Program-made: the position numbers and the translations under genes | Notes under the pieces: model-generated | Databases searched by the model: none | What the model saw: the letters and a program-made list of their open reading frames with translations, nothing else | What the model was told of the DNA's origin: nothing | Source: Actinomadura flavalba DSM 45200 | GTDB lineage: Bacteria; Actinomycetota; Actinomycetes; Streptosporangiales; Streptosporangiaceae | Reading direction: 5' to 3' | Assembly: GCF_000374305.1 (NCBI RefSeq) | Contig: NZ_KB894093.1 | Location: 1,178,001-1,242,000, forward strand | DNA length: 64,000 bases | Part shown: positions 1 through 8,975 of the stretch, in pieces | Layout of the letters: every line of letters begins with the position of its first letter | How positions within the stretch are numbered: position 1 is the first letter of the stretch

Positions 1-525
1 ACGCCCTCGCCCGACCTCGCGGCCTTTCTGGAGGCCGGTCCGCCGCCGGTCTACGTCGGCTTCGGCAGCATGATCCCGAAGGACCCCGGGCTGACCGACC
101 TCACCGTCCGCGCCGCCCTGCGCGTCGCGGGCCTGCGCGGCATCGTCCAAGGCGACCCGGCCACGTCCGACGACGACATCCTCGCCGTCAACGACGTCCC
201 CCACACATGGCTCTTCCCCCGCACGGCCGCCGTCGTCCACCACGGCGGCGCGGGCACGACGGCAGCCGGGCTCCGCGCCGGCGTCCCGTCCGTGGTCGTG
301 CCGTTCTTCGGCGACCAGCCCTACTGGGCCGAACGCGTCAACGCCCTGGGCGCGGGCACCGCGCCGCTCCCGTTCCGGTCCCTGACGGTCCCGGCCCTGG
401 CCGCCCGCCTCCGCACCGCCACCACCGACCCGGCCCTCACCACCCGCGCCGCCACCCTCGGCACCCGCCTACGCACCGAGAACGGCACAGCCCAAGCCGC
501 CGCTCTCCTGGACACCCTCACCTGA
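1..525 (+). CDS. GT-B family glycosyltransferase, C-terminal part (5' end outside window)
   Basis: The frame is open from base 1 and stops at a TGA ending at 525, giving the last 174 residues. The visible part begins just before VYVGFGSM, the first strand of the nucleotide-sugar-binding C-terminal domain of GT1/UGT enzymes. The donor motif HHGGAGTTAAGLRAGVPSVV follows at about residues 80-99, then FFGDQPYWA. Family members move a sugar from a UDP/TDP donor to a lipid, sterol or natural-product hydroxyl; the acceptor cannot be read from this half. The last 30 codons (LGTRLRTENG region) are the source of the degenerate repeats that follow. The family is clear, the substrate unknown. Confidence 0.88.
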   Translation, partial: TPSPDLAAFLEAGPPPVYVGFGSMIPKDPGLTDLTVRAALRVAGLRGIVQGDPATSDDDILAVNDVPHTWLFPRTAAVVHHGGAGTTAAGLRAGVPSVVVPFFGDQPYWAERVNALGAGTAPLPFRSLTVPALAARLRTATTDPALTTRAATLGTRLRTENGTAQAAALLDTLT

Positions 526-1300
526 CCCCACACGCCCTCCGGCACCCACGCACGAAGAACAGCACCACCCACGCCGCGCCCCTCCGCGACACCACGCGTG
601 ACCGCCCGCACCGCCTCCCCCGGCACCCGCCCACGCACCGAGACGGCACCGCGCCGCGCCCCCTCGACACCCACGCGTGACCACCCGCACCACGACCCTC
701 GGCACCCGCCCACGCACGGAGAACCGCGCCGCCCACGTCGCATCGCTCCTCGGCACCCACCCCTGGCCGCCCGCACCACGACCCTCGGCGCCCGCCCAAG
801 CGCGAGAACGGCGCCGCGTGCCTCCTCAACACCCACGCGTGACCGCCCGTACCACGACCCTCGGCACCCGTCCGCGCACCGAGAACGGCGCCGAGCCGCG
901 CCCTCCTCGACGCTCATTTGACCGCCTGCGCCGCGTTCGTCGGCGCTCCGTCCGCGCACGGGGAACGGCGCCGCGCCCCTCTGCGGCGCCACGCGTGACC
1001 GCCCGCACCACGACCCTCGGCACCCGTCTGCGCACCGAGAACGGCGCCGCGCCCCTCCGCGGCGTCCTCATTGGCCGCCTGCGCCGCCTCCCTCGGTGCC
1101 CGTCTGCGTGCGGAGAACGGTGGTGCCCACGTCGCATCGGTTCTTGGCGTCCGCGCTTGGCCGCACGCGCTGTGGTTCTTGGTGCCCGCGCACGTGCGGG
1201 TGGGGCGGGTTTCTTCTCGGCGCTCTTGCTCGGCCGTCTGTGGCGTGTGCCTTGGTGCGCGTCCGTGGGTGGAGGGTGGCGTCGTTCGTGGGGTGTTCTT
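526..1300 (+). repeat. Decaying tandem array derived from the 3' end of the upstream glycosyltransferase gene
   Basis: About nine imperfect copies of a 75-86 bp unit follow the stop codon. Copies of the gene segment encoding TLGTRLRTENG (in the gene at about 442-490) recur starting near 605, 684, 770, 845, 924, 1001 and 1077, with weaker ones near 529 and 1163. The best copy (1001-1050) reads ACCCTCGGCACCCGTCTGCG, then ACCGAGAACGGC, almost identical to the gene. Similarity decays toward 1300 and composition drifts from C-rich to G/T-rich. Several frames stay open here, but only because the repeat lacks stops; there is no ribosome site and no recognisable protein. No gene is called between 526 and 1442. 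Confidence 0.85.
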
Positions 1301-1356
1301 CTCGGCTGGTCGTGTGGTGGCGTTCTGCTGGGGGTGTCGGTGGCGTGGGAAGGTTG

Positions 1357-1376
1357 CTCCGCGAGCGGTCGCGGAG
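1357..1376. promoter_or_regulatory. Perfect inverted repeat upstream of the PP2C phosphatase gene
   Basis: CTCCGCGA and TCGCGGAG form 8-bp perfect arms around a 4-base centre, 66 bases before the GTG start at 1443. It could be an operator or the end of a transcript crossing the repeat array; no T-run follows it. Confidence 0.35.
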
Positions 1377-1442
1377 AGCGACGGTGCGAACGATCTTCGC
1401 GGGGAAGGAAGGACGCGAAGCTGAACGTGGAGGTGTCGGCGG

Positions 1443-2612
1443 GTGCGTAAGCGGTTGGCGTTGGCCGAGGTGCTGGCCGAGGCGGAGGCGGCCTCGCCGG
1501 TCGAGTCCCTGGACGTGGTCGCCCGCCACCTGCGCGACCGGTTCGGCGCGCGGTCCGTGTCGTTCCTGTTCGTCGACGTCGTCGAACTCCAGATGGTGCG
1601 GGTCACCGAGGAGTCGCAGTCCCGCGCCGGACGCGAGGACGACAAGGTCCACCTGCCCGGCAGCGTCTACGAACAGGTGCTGCGCGGCCAGCGGCTGGTC
1701 CTGGCCGCGGGCGGCGAGACGACGCAGCGCGTCCTGGCGCCGGTCACCAACCGGGGCGACATCATCGGCGTGCTCGAACTGTTCCTGCCCGAGGTCACCG
1801 AGGAGATCCTGGACCGCGTCCGGGAGGCCGCGCACGCGCTCGCCTACATCCTCGTCACCGACGGCCGCTTCACCGACCTGTACCTGTGGGGGCAGCGCAC
1901 CGTCCCGGTGACGCTCGCCGCCGAGATCCAGCGGCAGCTCCTCCCGTCGGCGTCGTGCTGCCAGGCGCCGGAGTTCACGCTCGCGGCGGCGCTGGTGCCC
2001 GCCGCCGAGACCGCCGGAGACACCTACGACTTCGCCCTCGACCACGACACGCTGCACCTGTCCGTCACGGACGCGATGGGCCACGACACCGAGGCGGCCC
2101 TGCTCGCGACCCTGCTCGTCAACGCGTCCCGCGGCGCCCGCCGCGCGGGCACGACCCTGGCCGAGCAGGCCCGCCGGACGCACCGGGCGATCGTCGACCA
2201 CCGTCCCGACAGCATGGCCACCGGCCAGCTCCTGCGCATCGCGCTGGACGGCAGCGGCGCCGAGGTCGTCAACGCGGGCCACCCGCAGCCGCTGCGCCTC
2301 CGCGACGGCGAGGCCGCCGAGATCCCGCTCGACGCGAACGTCCCGTTCGGCGTCCCGGTCCCCGATTCCTACCGCGTCCAGCGCCTGGACCTGCGTCCCG
2401 GCGACCGTATCGTCCTCTACACCGACGGCATGCAGGAACGTCAGGCCAGGATCGTCGACCTGCCCGCCCTGCTGAAGGCCACCGCCGAGGACCACCCCCG
2501 CGAGGTGGTCCGCACCCTGACGGCCGCGGTGAACCAGACCGGCCGGGGCCGCCTGGCCGACGACGCCACCGTCCTCTGCCTCGACTGGCACGGCCCGCAC
2601 GGACACCGCTGA
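1443..2612 (+). CDS. GAF-PP2C (SpoIIE/RsbU-type) serine phosphatase
   Basis: Predicted cytoplasmic Mg/Mn-dependent phosphatase of 389 residues that would dephosphorylate an anti-sigma-factor antagonist (STAS protein) in a partner-switching pathway. Residues about 15-140 look like a GAF sensor domain. A linker with EIQRQLLPS near 160 leads into the PP2C_SIG domain. Metal-binding aspartates are all present: GDTYDF (about 191; the usual GGDYYD altered but Asp kept), VTDAMGHD (about 209), YTDGM (about 325) and [10 protein letters not shown] near the end. The GTG start is supported by GGAGG at 1429-1433. The BldG-type STAS protein at 48012 shows such pathways exist here, but a direct link is not shown. 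Confidence 0.85.
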   Translation: MRKRLALAEVLAEAEAASPVESLDVVARHLRDRFGARSVSFLFVDVVELQMVRVTEESQSRAGREDDKVHLPGSVYEQVLRGQRLVLAAGGETTQRVLAPVTNRGDIIGVLELFLPEVTEEILDRVREAAHALAYILVTDGRFTDLYLWGQRTVPVTLAAEIQRQLLPSASCCQAPEFTLAAALVPAAETAGDTYDFALDHDTLHLSVTDAMGHDTEAALLATLLVNASRGARRAGTTLAEQARRTHRAIVDHRPDSMATGQLLRIALDGSGAEVVNAGHPQPLRLRDGEAAEIPLDANVPFGVPVPDSYRVQRLDLRPGDRIVLYTDGMQERQARIVDLPALLKATAEDHPREVVRTLTAAVNQTGRGRLADDATVLCLDWHGPHGHR

Positions 2613-2690
2613 GAGCACGGCCGACCGTCCTGGTTCTCCCTGAAAGCGCGCCTTGGGCTATAGTCGGTTTCTGATAACAGGAGGCGACCA

Positions 2691-3251
2691 ATGACCCGGA
2701 AGATCAAGAATCCGCTGGCGCTCGCGGTGCTGGGATTGCTGGTGGAGAGACCGATGCACCCGTACGAGATGGGGGCGGTGCTACGGGAGCGGGGCACCGG
2801 CGTGAAGACGAACCGGGGCTCGCTGTACGACGTCGTCGACGCACTGGAGGACGCCGGGTGGGTCGTCGTACGCGAGACGTCGCGGGAGGGGAAGCGGCCC
2901 GCGCGGACCGTCTACGGGCTCACCGACGAGGGACGCGACGCGTTCACGCGGTGGCTGGACGAGCTGATCCGGGAGCCGCGCGAGGAGTACCCGGTGTTCC
3001 TCACGGCCGTGGCCTACCTCGGCGCGCTCGGACCGGACGGGGCGCGGGCGGCGCTCGCCGCGCGGGCCGGACGGGTGCGGGCGGCGCTCGGCGAGCTGGA
3101 GGCGGCGACGGCGCGGGCCGGGATGCCGCGGTTGCACGTGATCGAGGCGGAGTACGCGGCGGCGGTGCGGCGGGCGGAGCTGGAGTGGGTCGAGCGGACC
3201 GTCGCCGAGATCGACGCGGGCACCCTGACCTGGCCGGACACGGAGGCGTGA
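2691..3251 (+). CDS. PadR-family transcriptional regulator
   Basis: The 186-residue protein begins with the PadR winged helix (LALAVLGLLVERPMHPYEMG, then GSLYDVVDALEDAGWV and the wing RTVYGLTDEGR). A C-terminal helical dimerisation region with a long coiled stretch follows. AGGAGG lies 6 bases before the ATG; TATAGT at 2659-2664 is a plausible -10, and a small dyad (CTGATAACAG) sits between it and the ribosome site, a natural place for autorepression. The stop codon overlaps the next start (TGATG), so it is co-translated with the hydrolase-like gene that follows and probably controls it. Confidence 0.9.
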   Translation: MTRKIKNPLALAVLGLLVERPMHPYEMGAVLRERGTGVKTNRGSLYDVVDALEDAGWVVVRETSREGKRPARTVYGLTDEGRDAFTRWLDELIREPREEYPVFLTAVAYLGALGPDGARAALAARAGRVRAALGELEAATARAGMPRLHVIEAEYAAAVRRAELEWVERTVAEIDAGTLTWPDTEA

Positions 3252-4186
3252 TGGAGTACGGCATCTACCCCGGGTCGATCACCGGGGACGACCGGGGCGG
3301 CCTCGCGTCCGGCCCGCCCGACGACCCGGACGCGATCCTCGCGGCCCTGCGGGACCTCGCGGGCGGCCGGCCCTTCCTCGTGCGCGGCTACACCGCGTTC
3401 ACCGATCCGGGCCGGGACGCCACCGAGACGCCCCGGGACGTCGCCCGGTACGCCGGGGAGGGACGGCGGCTCGACCTCGTCGCGCAGTACCAGTCGGACT
3501 CGGGCGACGTACCGGGCTACCTGGCGTTCCTGCGGGGCCTGCTCCGGCGGCACGGGCCGTCGATCGCGACGCTCCAGGTCACCGAGGAGCCGAACATGAC
3601 GGACGTCGCCACGCTCGACGGCGCCTACCCGAACGTGCGCCGGGCGCTGGTGGAGGGCGTCGTCGCGGCCCGCGCCGAGGCGGACCGGCTCGGCCTGCCC
3701 GACCTGCGCGTCGGATTCAACACGACGCCGCTGCTCGGCCCGTCCGCCGGTTTCCTGGACGACATCACGACGCTCGGCGGCCCGGACCTCCTCGCCGCGC
3801 TCGACTACGTCGGCCTCGACTTCTTCCCGGACGTGTTCTTCCCGCAGCCCGACGTCCCCGCCGCGACGGCGGGCCTGCTCGCCCTGCACCGCGACCTGAT
3901 GACGCGGGCGGGCATCGGCCCGGACGTCCCGATCCACATCACCGAGCACGGCTGGCCCACCGGCCCGGACCGCGACCCGGCCCGCCAGGCGCGAGTGCTG
4001 CACGACGTCCTGACGACGCTCGACGGCGCGGCCGCCACCCTCAACATCGCGGCCTACCTGCACTTCTCCCTCCGCGACGCCGACTCCTCCGACCCGGGCC
4101 TCTTCCACCGCTTCGGCCTCATGACCGACGACCACACCCCGAAACCCGCCTACACCACCTACCGCACCGCCATCGCGTCGTCCTGA
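3251..4186 (+). CDS. TIM-barrel glycoside-hydrolase-like protein
   Basis: A 311-residue protein without signal peptide or membrane segment. Two features recall clan-A glycoside hydrolases: TEEPNM near residue 112 (in place of the acid/base NEP motif) and HITEHGWPTG near 233, resembling the nucleophile motif TEHGWP/ETGWPS. VGLDFFPD before the second and LHFSLRDAD after it fit later barrel strands. No CAZy family can be assigned by eye. The ATG at 3251 overlaps the padR stop; longer in-frame extensions upstream run through padR and are rejected. The enzymatic fold is inferred; substrate and location (apparently cytoplasmic) are unknown. Confidence 0.7.
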   Translation: MEYGIYPGSITGDDRGGLASGPPDDPDAILAALRDLAGGRPFLVRGYTAFTDPGRDATETPRDVARYAGEGRRLDLVAQYQSDSGDVPGYLAFLRGLLRRHGPSIATLQVTEEPNMTDVATLDGAYPNVRRALVEGVVAARAEADRLGLPDLRVGFNTTPLLGPSAGFLDDITTLGGPDLLAALDYVGLDFFPDVFFPQPDVPAATAGLLALHRDLMTRAGIGPDVPIHITEHGWPTGPDRDPARQARVLHDVLTTLDGAAATLNIAAYLHFSLRDADSSDPGLFHRFGLMTDDHTPKPAYTTYRTAIASS

Positions 4187-4204
4187 CCGGTCGCGGCGGA
4201 CGGG

Positions 4205-6883
4205 TCAGTCCTCGTCGACGGTCTCCTCGACCTCGCGCCAGGACCAGCCCGCGCCGTCGGGGTTGGGGTGGATCTCGCGACGCGTGCGGGTGACCTTGCG
4301 CGGCGCCGGTCGCTGGGGTTCGCCCTCGGCCCAGGGCTCCCAGCGGCCGTCGTCCGGGGACGGCGGGGGGCTCGGCGGAGCGGGCAGCGGGACCGGGGCC
4401 GGGGTCACGGTCGTGGACGTGCCGGGGCTGAACGTGATCGGGATGTGCGGAGCCTCCGGGGGCACCGAGGAGGCGTAGGCGGGCCGGGGGTCGGGAGCCG
4501 GGTCGGGTCTGACCGGGCGGCCCGACTCGTCCGTCCAGCGGACGGCGATCGAGTACGGCTGCTCCTCCGGGAGCGGCGGCGGCTTGACCGCCGGGCCGGA
4601 CGCGTCGCTGACCTCGCCCAGGTCGAGCACCTTGTGCAGCCCCGCCAGCGGTTTGGGCAGCCACCAGTTCGCCGCGCCGAGGAACCGCATCGTCGCCGGG
4701 ACGAGCAGCGACCGCACCAGCGCCGCGTCGATGACGATCGCGACGAACATGCCGACGCCGATCAGCTTCACGACCGTCAGGCTCGCCCCCGCGAACGCCG
4801 CGATGACGATGAGGAACAGCAGTGCCGCGCTGGTGATGATGCCGCCGGTGTACTGCATGCCGCGCGCGACCGCCTCGCGGTTGTCGTGCGTGCGGTCCCA
4901 CTCCTCGCGGATGCGGCTGAGCAGGAAGACCTCGTAGTCCATGGAGAGGCCGAACACGACGGCGAGGATGAGGATCATCGACGTCGCCTCGACGGCGCCC
5001 GTCGGCGTGAAGCCGAGCACCCCCGCCAGGTGCCCGTACTGGAAGCCCCAGACGATCACGCCGAACGACGCCCCGATCGACAGGACGTTCATCAGGATCG
5101 CCTTGATCGGCAGCAGGATCGACCCGAACGCCATGAACAGCAGCAGGAACGTCGAGACGCACACCAGGATCGCCATCTTGGGCAGCGCCTTGACGAGGCT
5201 GTCGTTCTGGTCGAGCTGCGCCGCCGTGGAGCCGCCGACGTCGAGGTGCATCGGGAAGCCGTCCTTGGTCAGCTCCATCTTCTTGATCTCGCGGACCAGC
5301 GTGACGGCCTCGGGCTCCATCGGCTTGTGCTCGTGGAACACCGAGATGCGGACACCGCCGTAGTCGCCGTTCCAGCCGCTCAGCGCGGCCTCGGTGACGC
5401 CCGGCAGCCCGGCGAGGCGGGCGCGGAAGTCCTCGATGTACTTGGGGACGACCTCGTCCTCGCGGACGGGCCGGAAGTCGCGCGGGAACAGGTCGCCGGA
5501 GATGACGACGTCGATGGGCTCGGTGGAGCGGCTGGGGAACTCGCGTTCGATCGTCTCCACGACCTGCCGGGTCGGGCTGTCCTTGGGCAGGATGCGGACG
5601 TCGACCTGGCCGAACTGCACGTTCAGGAACGGGCCGGACAGCACGGCGAGGACGGCCAGCACCAGCGCGAAGTACGGCAGCGGGAACCGCATGACGTTGA
5701 GGCCGAGCCGGTACCAGAAGCGCCGGTCGTCGTCCTTCTCGCGGGCGCGGCGCCGCCACGGCATCTGCCCGAACTCGATGCCCCGGCCGAGGCACGCGAT
5801 GAGCGTCGGCAGCAGGACGACGGCGCCGAACACGGCGACGAGGACGGTCGCGATTCCGGCGAGGCCGATCGTGCGCAGGAACATCTGCGGGAAGACGAGC
5901 AGTCCCGCGAGCGCGGCGGAGACGGTGATGCCCGAGACGATGATCGTCCGCCCGGCGGTCACCATCGTGCGGGCCAGCGCGGCCTGCCGCACCGGGTCGG
6001 CCATCCGCCGGTACGCCTTGCGTTTCTCGCGGCGGCCCTTGCGGGTGGGGTCGATCTTCCACGGTTTGCCCGGTGGCAGCCCGCGTTCGTCGAGCCCGCG
6101 TTTCAGTTCCTCGCGGAACCGGCTGATGATGAAGAGCGAATAGTCGATCGTGAGACCGACGCCCATCATCGTCACGACTTCGAGCGCCATCGAGTTGACG
6201 TCGGCGACGTAGGTGATGGCGTGCAGCAGCGCGAAGCCGCCGACGATCGCGAAGATGGCGATGAACGGCGGCAGCAGCGACGCGCCGAGCGCCCCGAACA
6301 GCAGCAGAAGCAGGATGAGCAGCGGCAGCGCCGTGATCAGCTCGGCGCGGACGATGTCGGTGACGACCCGTTCACCGAACTCGGTGCCGAGCGGGAACGC
6401 GCCGCCGAGCTGGGTCGTCAGGTCCGGGGCGGCCAGCCGTTCCTTGATCCAGAGATAGTTCTCGCCCTTGGCCTTGTCGTCGTCGCCCGCGACCTTGATC
6501 GAGACGATCGTGGCGTGCTGGTCCTTGGAGGCGAACTTGGGCGCCGTCTTGGCGTCGAACGACCAGTACGACGCGACCTCGGCCACCCGGTCCTTGGGCA
6601 GCCGCGCCACCGTCGTGACGACGTCGCGCATGTAGGTGGGGTCGTCGACGGTGCGGGTGTCGCTGCGGTACAGGACGAGCAGGTCGGGGTTGGTGCTGCC
6701 GAAGTACTCGTTGCCGAGCTTGGCGACGAGCGTCGAGGACGCCTTCGGGTCCTCGAAGCCGCCGTTCTTGAACTTCGCGAGGACGCCGACGCCCCAGGCC
6801 CCCGCCCCGGCCGTGAGGAGGAGGATCAGCAGCAGGCTCCACCACCGTCGCCGGTGGATGAGCCGTCCCAGCCCCGCAAGCAT
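4205..6883 (-). CDS. MmpL/RND-family lipid transporter
   Basis: An 892-residue integral membrane protein of the MMPL type, expected to export a lipid or lipoconjugate using the proton gradient. An N-terminal helix (about 15-35) is followed by a large extracytoplasmic porter domain and two five-helix bundles. The Asp-Tyr pairs used for proton relay in MmpL proteins are visible in GLTIDYSLFIISRFREE (about 245) and GLSMDYEVFLLSRIREEW (about 648). After about residue 760 a proline-rich soluble cytoplasmic tail follows. The ATG has an AGGAGG site. It lies 36 bp downstream of the fatty acyl-AMP ligase gene on the same strand, so the ligase product is a likely part of its cargo (inference). Confidence 0.92.
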   Translation of the reverse strand: MLAGLGRLIHRRRWWSLLLILLLTAGAGAWGVGVLAKFKNGGFEDPKASSTLVAKLGNEYFGSTNPDLLVLYRSDTRTVDDPTYMRDVVTTVARLPKDRVAEVASYWSFDAKTAPKFASKDQHATIVSIKVAGDDDKAKGENYLWIKERLAAPDLTTQLGGAFPLGTEFGERVVTDIVRAELITALPLLILLLLLFGALGASLLPPFIAIFAIVGGFALLHAITYVADVNSMALEVVTMMGVGLTIDYSLFIISRFREELKRGLDERGLPPGKPWKIDPTRKGRREKRKAYRRMADPVRQAALARTMVTAGRTIIVSGITVSAALAGLLVFPQMFLRTIGLAGIATVLVAVFGAVVLLPTLIACLGRGIEFGQMPWRRRAREKDDDRRFWYRLGLNVMRFPLPYFALVLAVLAVLSGPFLNVQFGQVDVRILPKDSPTRQVVETIEREFPSRSTEPIDVVISGDLFPRDFRPVREDEVVPKYIEDFRARLAGLPGVTEAALSGWNGDYGGVRISVFHEHKPMEPEAVTLVREIKKMELTKDGFPMHLDVGGSTAAQLDQNDSLVKALPKMAILVCVSTFLLLFMAFGSILLPIKAILMNVLSIGASFGVIVWGFQYGHLAGVLGFTPTGAVEATSMILILAVVFGLSMDYEVFLLSRIREEWDRTHDNREAVARGMQYTGGIITSAALLFLIVIAAFAGASLTVVKLIGVGMFVAIVIDAALVRSLLVPATMRFLGAANWWLPKPLAGLHKVLDLGEVSDASGPAVKPPPLPEEQPYSIAVRWTDESGRPVRPDPAPDPRPAYASSVPPEAPHIPITFSPGTSTTVTPAPVPLPAPPSPPPSPDDGRWEPWAEGEPQRPAPRKVTRTRREIHPNPDGAGWSWREVEETVDED

Positions 6884-6919
6884 GTTCCTCCTGTGTCCCG
6901 GCCGCCGTTGGGTGCGACG

Positions 6920-8716
6920 CTAGCCGCGCGACGCCAGCCGCGCCGCCGTCGTCGGGAGCCCGCCGTCAAGGTACCGCTGCCGCGTCGCCGCACGAGCGAT
7001 CTTGCCACTGGAGGTGCGGGAGATCCCGCCCGGCTCGATCAGCACGAAGTCGTGCACGGCCATCTCGTGCTCGACGTTGACGGCGCCGCGCACGGCGGCC
7101 TCGACCTCGTCCAGGTCCAGGCGGCCGAGCGGGACGCGCCGGTTCCGTTCGGCGACGACGACGAGCCGTTCGGTCTCGCCGCCGTCCACCGCGAACGCGG
7201 CGACGAAGTCGGGGCGGACGGCCTCGTGCGCCTCCTGCGTCGTGCCCTCGATGTCCTGCGGGTAGTGGTTGCGTCCGTCCACGATGATCAGGTCCTTGAT
7301 GCGGCCCGTGACGTAAAGCTCGCCGTCGTGGACGACGCCGTAGTCGCCGGTCTTCATCCAGCGCTCGGCGGGCAGGTCGCCGGGTTCGGCCAGGACGCCG
7401 CCGAACGTGTCCTGGCTGCGCTCGGAGTTGCGCCAGTAGCCGGGGGCCGTGTTGGGGCCGTGCACCCAGATCTCGCCGACGCGCCCGTCGGGGCGCTCCA
7501 GCCGCGTCTCCGGGTCGACGATCGCGACGTACTGGCCGCACGGCTTGCCGCACGAGACGAGCGCGGTGGCACGGTCCGCGTCGGCGGCGCAGACGCGCAG
7601 CTCACCGGCGGTGAGGGCGTCGCGCTCGACGTGCAGGACGCGCGGCGGGGCGTCCTCGGCGGCGGCGGCGACGAACACGGTCGCCTCCGCGAGGCCGTAG
7701 CCGGGAGCCTGCGCGCCGGGGTTCAGGCCCGCCGGGGCGAGCGCGTCCGCGAAGGACGTCAGCGTGGACGGCCGGATCGGCTCGGCGCCGTTCAGGCAGG
7801 TGGTGAGGCCGCTGAGGTCGAGGTCGGCGATCTTCTCCGGGGTGGCGGACGACGCGACGTACTCGTAGGCGAAGTTCGGCCCGGCCGTGTAGACGTTCTT
7901 GCCGGGGCGTTCCGCGATGAGCCGCATCCAGCGCATCGGGTTCATGATGAACGACAGCGGGTCGGTGTAGATCGCGTGGTCGCCGTTGACGGTCGGCAGC
8001 GCCAGCACCGAGATGAGGCCCATGTCGTGGAAGAGCGGGAGCCAGCTCACCAGCTCGGGGTTGGGCCGCTCGGGCGCCCAGCCGGACCAGAGCTGCACGC
8101 CGTTCGCCGTCACGTTCCCGTGCGTGATCTCCACACCGGCCGGGCGGCGGGTGGACCCCGACGTGTACTGGAGGTAGGCGAGGTCGTCGAAGCCGATGGG
8201 CTCGTCGCGCCACTGGTCCGCGAGGGACTCGTCCACCTCCTCGGCGAAGACGATCTCGCGGGGCTGCGGGACGTCGTGGTCGGCGAGGAACTTCTCGACG
8301 TGCGAGAGCGCGTTGCGCGTCGTGACGACGACGGCGGGCTCGGCGTCGGTGTAGGCGCCGATGAGCCGATCGGCGTGGCCGGGGAGGTCGGGCGAGAACA
8401 GCGGCACCGCGATGACGTGCGAGTACATCGCGCCGAGCATCGTCATCATGTATTCGAGCGTCTGCGGGAGCAGCAGCGCGGCGCGGTCGCCGGGCTCGGC
8501 CGCCTGGCGGAGCCGGACGGCCATCGCGCGGGCGCGGCGGTCGGCCTGCGCCCAGGTGAGCGTGAGGTGCGCGCCCTTGGTGTCGAGGGAGTAGTCGACG
8601 TAGGTGAAGGCGGGAGCGTCCGGCTTCTCCGCCGCCCAGCGGGCGACGCGCTCGATGAGCGGCATACGGCCGTCACCGCCGGGCCGGAGTTCGGGAAGCA
8701 GCGAGCCCAGTGCCAT
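6920..8716 (-). CDS. Fatty acyl-AMP ligase (FadD32-like FAAL)
   Basis: A 598-residue ANL-superfamily adenylating enzyme. The AMP-binding loop YLQYTSGSTRRPAGVEITHG lies near residue 184, SWLPLFHDMGL and PGYGLAEATVFVA follow, MKTGDYG is motif A7-like, and the C-terminal RTSSGKIARAATRQRY holds the catalytic lysine. Sequence and length resemble FadD32-type FAALs, which activate long-chain acids as acyl-adenylates and pass them to an acyl carrier protein of a PKS or NRPS instead of making acyl-CoA. No PKS or carrier protein gene is in the window, so the acceptor must be elsewhere. Start ATG at 8716 with a GGGAG site; operon with the MmpL gene. Confidence 0.9.
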   Translation of the reverse strand: MALGSLLPELRPGGDGRMPLIERVARWAAEKPDAPAFTYVDYSLDTKGAHLTLTWAQADRRARAMAVRLRQAAEPGDRAALLLPQTLEYMMTMLGAMYSHVIAVPLFSPDLPGHADRLIGAYTDAEPAVVVTTRNALSHVEKFLADHDVPQPREIVFAEEVDESLADQWRDEPIGFDDLAYLQYTSGSTRRPAGVEITHGNVTANGVQLWSGWAPERPNPELVSWLPLFHDMGLISVLALPTVNGDHAIYTDPLSFIMNPMRWMRLIAERPGKNVYTAGPNFAYEYVASSATPEKIADLDLSGLTTCLNGAEPIRPSTLTSFADALAPAGLNPGAQAPGYGLAEATVFVAAAAEDAPPRVLHVERDALTAGELRVCAADADRATALVSCGKPCGQYVAIVDPETRLERPDGRVGEIWVHGPNTAPGYWRNSERSQDTFGGVLAEPGDLPAERWMKTGDYGVVHDGELYVTGRIKDLIIVDGRNHYPQDIEGTTQEAHEAVRPDFVAAFAVDGGETERLVVVAERNRRVPLGRLDLDEVEAAVRGAVNVEHEMAVHDFVLIEPGGISRTSSGKIARAATRQRYLDGGLPTTAARLASRG

Positions 8717-8975
8717 GTGTGGTAACTCCCGGGGGATGGGCCGGCGGACGCAAGCGGGGGTCGCGAAGCGCCGGCGGGATGTGCGGCGGGGGCGCCGGAG
8801 GGGGTGCTCGCCCGGCCAACGGCGGCATCGTGCAGCGTGAAGCTACCCGATGGTAAGCGCAGGGCGATATTACTCATCGACCACATTCGCCGGGTCGGCC
8901 TTTGTCACGGTTGTGACAAGTCGACGGTCCGCGCCCGGCGTGCGACCCCGATCCTAGTCGTCCTTCTACAGCCGG

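Noticed and set aside
677..1450. Long open reading frames across 526-1450
   Set aside because: They come from stop-free GC repeats, overlap each other on both strands, lack ribosome sites and encode Arg/Pro/Thr-rich strings.
3014..8725. Very long reading frames antisense to the MmpL/FAAL and hydrolase genes
   Set aside because: They are antisense shadows caused by third-position GC bias; the opposite-strand proteins have clear family motifs.
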